Assembly: GCA_015062655.1 (NCBI GenBank)
Contig: SUUG01000015.1
Span: forward strand, 62,001-126,000
DNA from: Coriobacteriaceae bacterium
GTDB lineage: Bacteria; Actinomycetota; Coriobacteriia; Coriobacteriales; Coriobacteriaceae
Direction of reading: 5' to 3'
Length of the DNA stretch: 64,000 bases
Shown: piece after piece, positions 61,169 to 64,000 of the stretch
How the letters are laid out: the number at the start of each line of letters is the position of its first letter
Position numbering within the stretch: position 1 is the first letter of the stretch
Position numbers and translations under genes: made by a program
Notes under the pieces: model-generated
What the model was told of the DNA's origin: nothing
The model's input: the letters and a program-made list of their open reading frames with translations, nothing else
Databases searched by the model: none

Positions 61169-62085
61169 TCGAGGGCCCCCACGAGCTCGTTGATGTCGCT
61201 GACGCCCTGGGCGCGGGCCCACCCCTCGAGCTCCTCGAGGATGCGGATCGCGGCACCGGGCTCCACGAGGTTCGCCATGCCCACGCCCACGCAGGTCGCG
61301 CCCGCGAGGATGAACTCGGCGGCGTCCTCGCCGCTCATGATGCCGCCCACGCCGCAGATGGGGATCTCGACGACCTGCGCGGCCTCCCACACCATGCGCA
61401 CGGCGATGGGGTGGCACAGCGGCCCGGAGAGGCCGCCGGTGGGCTTGGAGAGCTTAGAGCGGCGCGTGCGCACGTCGATCGACATGCCCGGGATCGAGTT
61501 GATGAGGGTCAGGCCGTCGGCGCCGGCGTCCTCGAGGGCGCGCGCGATCTCAGGGACCCGCACCGGCGCCATCTTCACGAAGAGGGGCCGGTCGGTGACG
61601 CGGCGGCAGGCGCGCATGACGTCGGCCGCCCCCTCGGGGGTGGAGCCGCAGGCCGCGCCGCCCGCCGCGAGGTTCGGGCAGCTCACGTTGATCTCGAAGC
61701 CGGCGGCCCAGGGGCACAGCTCGCAGAAGAGCTCGAGCGCGGCGACGTACTCCTCGGTGGAGTGGCCCGCCACCTGGCAGATCACCTGGGTTCCGGAAGC
61801 CGTGAGATCGGCGAGCCAAGGGCCCGAGTCGCGCGCGAAGGCCTCGACGCCGGGGTTCTGCAGGCCGACGGAGTTCATCATGCCGCCGCGCACCTCGGTC
61901 ATGCGCGGCGCGGGGTTTCCGGCCCAGGGCTCGGCAGCGCACCCCTTCGTGGTGATGGCGCCGAGCCGGGAGACGTCCATGAGCTCGGAGAACTGCCAGC
62001 CGTACCCGAAGGTGCCGCTCGCGGTGTTCACCGGGTTCTTCATCTTCACGCCGCCGAAGTCGACGGCCGTCTTGAGCTCGCTCAC
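61162..62085 (-). CDS. pyrD: Dihydroorotate dehydrogenase, catalytic subunit (class 1B)
   Basis: FMN subunit that oxidises dihydroorotate to orotate; in class 1B it works with PyrK and uses NAD. The 307-residue product has FGGVKMKNPVNTASGTFG, ITTKGCAAEPWAGNPAPR, EINVSCPNL with the catalytic cysteine, VKMAPV, and the C-terminal GVGGIMSGEDAAEFILAGA. The cysteine base (not serine) in the active-site loop fits class 1. GTG at 62085 overlaps the pyrK stop by four bases. Confidence 0.96.
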   Translation of the reverse strand: MSELKTAVDFGGVKMKNPVNTASGTFGYGWQFSELMDVSRLGAITTKGCAAEPWAGNPAPRMTEVRGGMMNSVGLQNPGVEAFARDSGPWLADLTASGTQVICQVAGHSTEEYVAALELFCELCPWAAGFEINVSCPNLAAGGAACGSTPEGAADVMRACRRVTDRPLFVKMAPVRVPEIARALEDAGADGLTLINSIPGMSIDVRTRRSKLSKPTGGLSGPLCHPIAVRMVWEAAQVVEIPICGVGGIMSGEDAAEFILAGATCVGVGMANLVEPGAAIRILEELEGWARAQGVSDINELVGALEW

Positions 62086-62888
62086 CAGACCACCACCTTG
62101 GTCGCATCGAAGACCGGCCCGCACATGCAGGCCCCCTTCATACCGTCCACCGTCTCGACGTTGCAGGTGTTGCAGGCGCCGAACCCGCAGGCCATCATCC
62201 GCTCGAGCGAAGCCTCGCAGGGCACCCCTGCCGCGGCGGCCGCAGACGCGACCTTCTTCATCATGACGCCGGGTCCGCAGGTCGCCGCGTAGCCGTAGGC
62301 CTTGTTCGAGAGGAGCAGGGCCGCCGGGTCCGTGCAGAAGGCCTTCGTGCCCGCCGTTCCGTCGTCCGTGCACACGTGGACGTCACCGCAGGTGGGAAGC
62401 GCCTCGAGCTCGGGGACGCCCACCAGGCGGTTCGCGCTCGCGGCGCCGAGGCAGGCGTCGAAGGGGATCTCGCGGCGGGAGAGCTCGCGGGCGAGCGCGA
62501 CGATCGGCGGGATCCCGATGCCGCCTGCCACGAGCAGCGCCCGCTCGCAGGCCTCAGGTCCCGCAGGGACCCCCCAGCCGTTGCCGCCCGGGCCGAGCAC
62601 CGTGGAGGTGTCGTAGGGTGCCATCTGGGAGAGGCGGCGCGTGCCGTCGCCGACCACGGCGAACCAGATCTCGACGGTGCCGGCCGCGGGGTCGGCGGCG
62701 GCGTAGCTCAGCGGGATGCGGAGCAGCGATTGGGCGTTGCCGGGCACGGCGAAGTTCATGAACTGTCCCGGTCGCAGGGCGGCGGCGAGCGCCGGGGCCT
62801 CGATCGTGAGCGCGAAGACGGCGTCGGCGATCTCGATGTTCGAGACGACCGAGAACTCGTGCACGCGCGCCGGTGAGGGCGTGGGCAT
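62082..62888 (-). CDS. pyrK: Dihydroorotate dehydrogenase electron-transfer subunit
   Basis: FAD and 2Fe-2S subunit that passes electrons from PyrD to NAD. The 268-residue product has the ferredoxin-reductase FAD pocket (RIPLSYAAAD), the NAD-binding VAGGIGIPPIVALAREL, CGPGVMMKKVA, and a C-terminal cluster motif with cysteines in ACGFGACNTCNVE and GACMCGP. ATG at 62888 follows an AGGAGGGG site. A pair of alternative hairpins lies in the 108-base gap between pyrC and this gene. Confidence 0.94.
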   Translation of the reverse strand: MPTPSPARVHEFSVVSNIEIADAVFALTIEAPALAAALRPGQFMNFAVPGNAQSLLRIPLSYAAADPAAGTVEIWFAVVGDGTRRLSQMAPYDTSTVLGPGGNGWGVPAGPEACERALLVAGGIGIPPIVALARELSRREIPFDACLGAASANRLVGVPELEALPTCGDVHVCTDDGTAGTKAFCTDPAALLLSNKAYGYAATCGPGVMMKKVASAAAAAGVPCEASLERMMACGFGACNTCNVETVDGMKGACMCGPVFDATKVVVW

Positions 62889-62913
62889 GGATCCCCTCCT
62901 AATCTGTTGCGTC

Positions 62914-62985
62914 GGCGCCGCGCGGCCTGACCGCGCGGCGCCCTCATGGAAGCTATCGTAGGGCAAGCGGCGACGGCGCCGCGCG
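62914..62985 (-). promoter_or_regulatory. Mutually exclusive hairpins between pyrC and pyrK
   Basis: Three segments in transcript order: CGCGCGGCGCC (62985-62975), GGCGCCGCGCGG (62942-62931) and CCGCGCGGCGCC (62925-62914). The middle one can pair with either neighbour over 11-12 bases. No U-tract follows; the pyrK ribosome binding site lies about 15 bases after the last segment. Confidence 0.6.
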
Positions 62986-62996
62986 AGGCCGCTCCC

Positions 62997-64000
62997 CTAG
63001 CAGACGACCCCGTCCGCGAGCGTGCGCGCACCGCCCACGAAGACGTCGGTGGCGCGGCCGGTCAGCGCCTCGCCGTCGAAGCCGCAGTTGTCGGACTTCG
63101 ACTCGTAGCCGTCGGCGCCGACGGTCCAGGAGATCTCGGGGTCGAAGACGGTGAGGTCGGCCGTGGCGCCCGCCTCGATGCGGACGGGCTCGACGCCGAG
63201 GATCTCGCGCGGCTTGACGCTCATGAGCTCAACGAGGCGGCCGTAGCCGATGATGCCCGGCTTCACGAGATGGGTGATCATGAGGGCGAGCGACGTCTCG
63301 AGCCCGGTCATGCCGAAGGGCGCGAACGCGAACTCGCGCGCCTTCTCCCAGGCGGCGTGCGGCGCGTGGTCGGTCACGATCGCGTCCACGGTGCCGTCGG
63401 CCACGCCCTGGGCGAGCACGCGGGCGTCCTCGGCCGTGCGCAGCGGCGGATTCACCTTGTAGACCGTCGGGTAGGTGGCGTCGATCGCGTCCTCGGTGAG
63501 GAAGAGGTGGTGCGGGGTGGCCTCGCAGGTCACCGGCAGGCCCTCCTCCTTCGCGGCGCGGACGAGCGCGAGACCGCGGGCCGTGGTGATGTGCTGGATG
63601 TGCAGGCGGGCGCCGGTGAGCCGCGCCATCTGGATGTCGCGGGCGATCTGGACCTCCTCGCCCTCGGCGGGCCATCCGAGCATGCCCAGGCGGGTGGAGG
63701 CCACACCCTCGTTCACCTGGCCCTCGCCCACCAGGCTGTTGTCCTGGCAGTGGCTCATGAAGACCTTGCCGAACATCTTGCCGTAGTCCATGCAGGTGCG
63801 GACCATGCCTGCGTCCTGGATGCCGCGGCCGTCATCGGTGAAGGCGACGGCCCCGCGGGCGACCATGTCGCCCATCTCGGAGAGGGCCTCGCCCTTGAGG
63901 CCGCGGGTCATGGCGCCGGAGGGGTACACGCGGCAGTGGCCGACCTCGGCTGCCCGCGTCTTGACGTACTGGACCACCGCGCCGGTGTCGGTCACCGGAT
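62997..64000 (-). CDS. pyrC: Dihydroorotase (partial, N-terminus beyond window)
   Basis: Zinc amidohydrolase that cyclises carbamoyl aspartate to dihydroorotate. About 334 C-terminal residues are in the window; the start lies past the right edge. Visible are YPSGAMTRGLKGE, MSHCQDNSLV, the metal ligands in HIQHITT and EATPHHLFLT, the catalytic region VNPPLRTAEDA, IVTDHAPHAAWEK and the C-terminal substrate strand with KPREILGVEPVRIEAGATADLTVFD. The HxH metal pair near the N-terminus is outside. It leads the pyrimidine run on the - strand. Confidence 0.95.
   Translation of the reverse strand, partial: PVTDTGAVVQYVKTRAAEVGHCRVYPSGAMTRGLKGEALSEMGDMVARGAVAFTDDGRGIQDAGMVRTCMDYGKMFGKVFMSHCQDNSLVGEGQVNEGVASTRLGMLGWPAEGEEVQIARDIQMARLTGARLHIQHITTARGLALVRAAKEEGLPVTCEATPHHLFLTEDAIDATYPTVYKVNPPLRTAEDARVLAQGVADGTVDAIVTDHAPHAAWEKAREFAFAPFGMTGLETSLALMITHLVKPGIIGYGRLVELMSVKPREILGVEPVRIEAGATADLTVFDPEISWTVGADGYESKSDNCGFDGEALTGRATDVFVGGARTLADGVVC

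Overview
The window is about 64 kb of dense, high-GC chromosomal backbone with almost no accessory DNA. The gene mix points to an actinobacterium of the class Coriobacteriia (Collinsella/Olsenella-like). This is an inference from gene content, not a database match. Actinobacterial marks are mihF-gmk-rpoZ, a divergent lexA/LysM pair followed by nrdR (the order known from Mycobacterium Rv2718c-Rv2720), and a GarA-like FHA gene followed by a two-part MerR gene (as in Rv1827-Rv1828). Firmicute-like marks are RNase Y, RNase J, SpoVS, DUF1836, DegV and a DUF512 gene before der. GTG starts, 4-base start/stop overlaps and CG-rich codons are typical throughout.

Layout. 0-19.8 kb is mostly + strand: DUF512-der-plsY-gpsA, then rpe-cysteine desulfurase-Nif3-zinc ribbon-coaBC (translationally overlapping), tRNA-Pro(GGG), a PgsA paralog-FHA-MerR-apt block, an M20 dipeptidase, a DUF1836/degV divergent pair, trxB (- strand) divergent from a GT28 glycolipid glycosyltransferase, the - strand SOS unit LysM-nrdR-dut, and lexA with a DUF1624 membrane protein. 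At 19.84 kb the gene direction flips, and nearly everything to the right edge is on the - strand.

In - strand transcription order from the right edge these are: pyrC-pyrK-pyrD-pyrF (pyrimidine synthesis); mihF-gmk-rpoZ-thiI; comEA-comEC-holA; lepA-dusB-hemW with rpsT facing it on +; two dnaJ-type genes, mtaB, phoH, ybeY, dgkA, era, recO; rpsO and pnp; rnj-ftsK-rodZ-like-yajQ-rimO-pgsA-pncC; recA-recX; and rny-GHKL ATPase-spoVS-miaB-miaA-hflX.

Functional themes. Ribosome/RNA maintenance dominates (Der, Era, HflX, LepA, YbeY, RNase Y, RNase J, PNPase, MiaA, MiaB, MtaB, RimO, Dus, ThiI, rpsO, rpsT). A coherent SOS regulon is visible: four LexA-like sites between the LysM gene and lexA, three of them phased at 28 bp, and one good site inside the recA promoter.

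I found no insertion sequence, prophage, CRISPR array, toxin-antitoxin pair or defence island. The least explained items are a GHKL ATPase of unknown role between rny and spoVS, a membrane-anchored DnaJ variant, a 170-bp cluster of interspersed repeats near 41.2 kb, a 64-bp near-perfect palindrome after rpsT, an AT-rich rare-codon palindrome inside degV, a 35-codon Tat-signal-like ORF in an AT-rich gap, and two mutually exclusive hairpins between pyrC and pyrK. Most starts were chosen from visible ribosome binding sites. Promoter calls are by eye.
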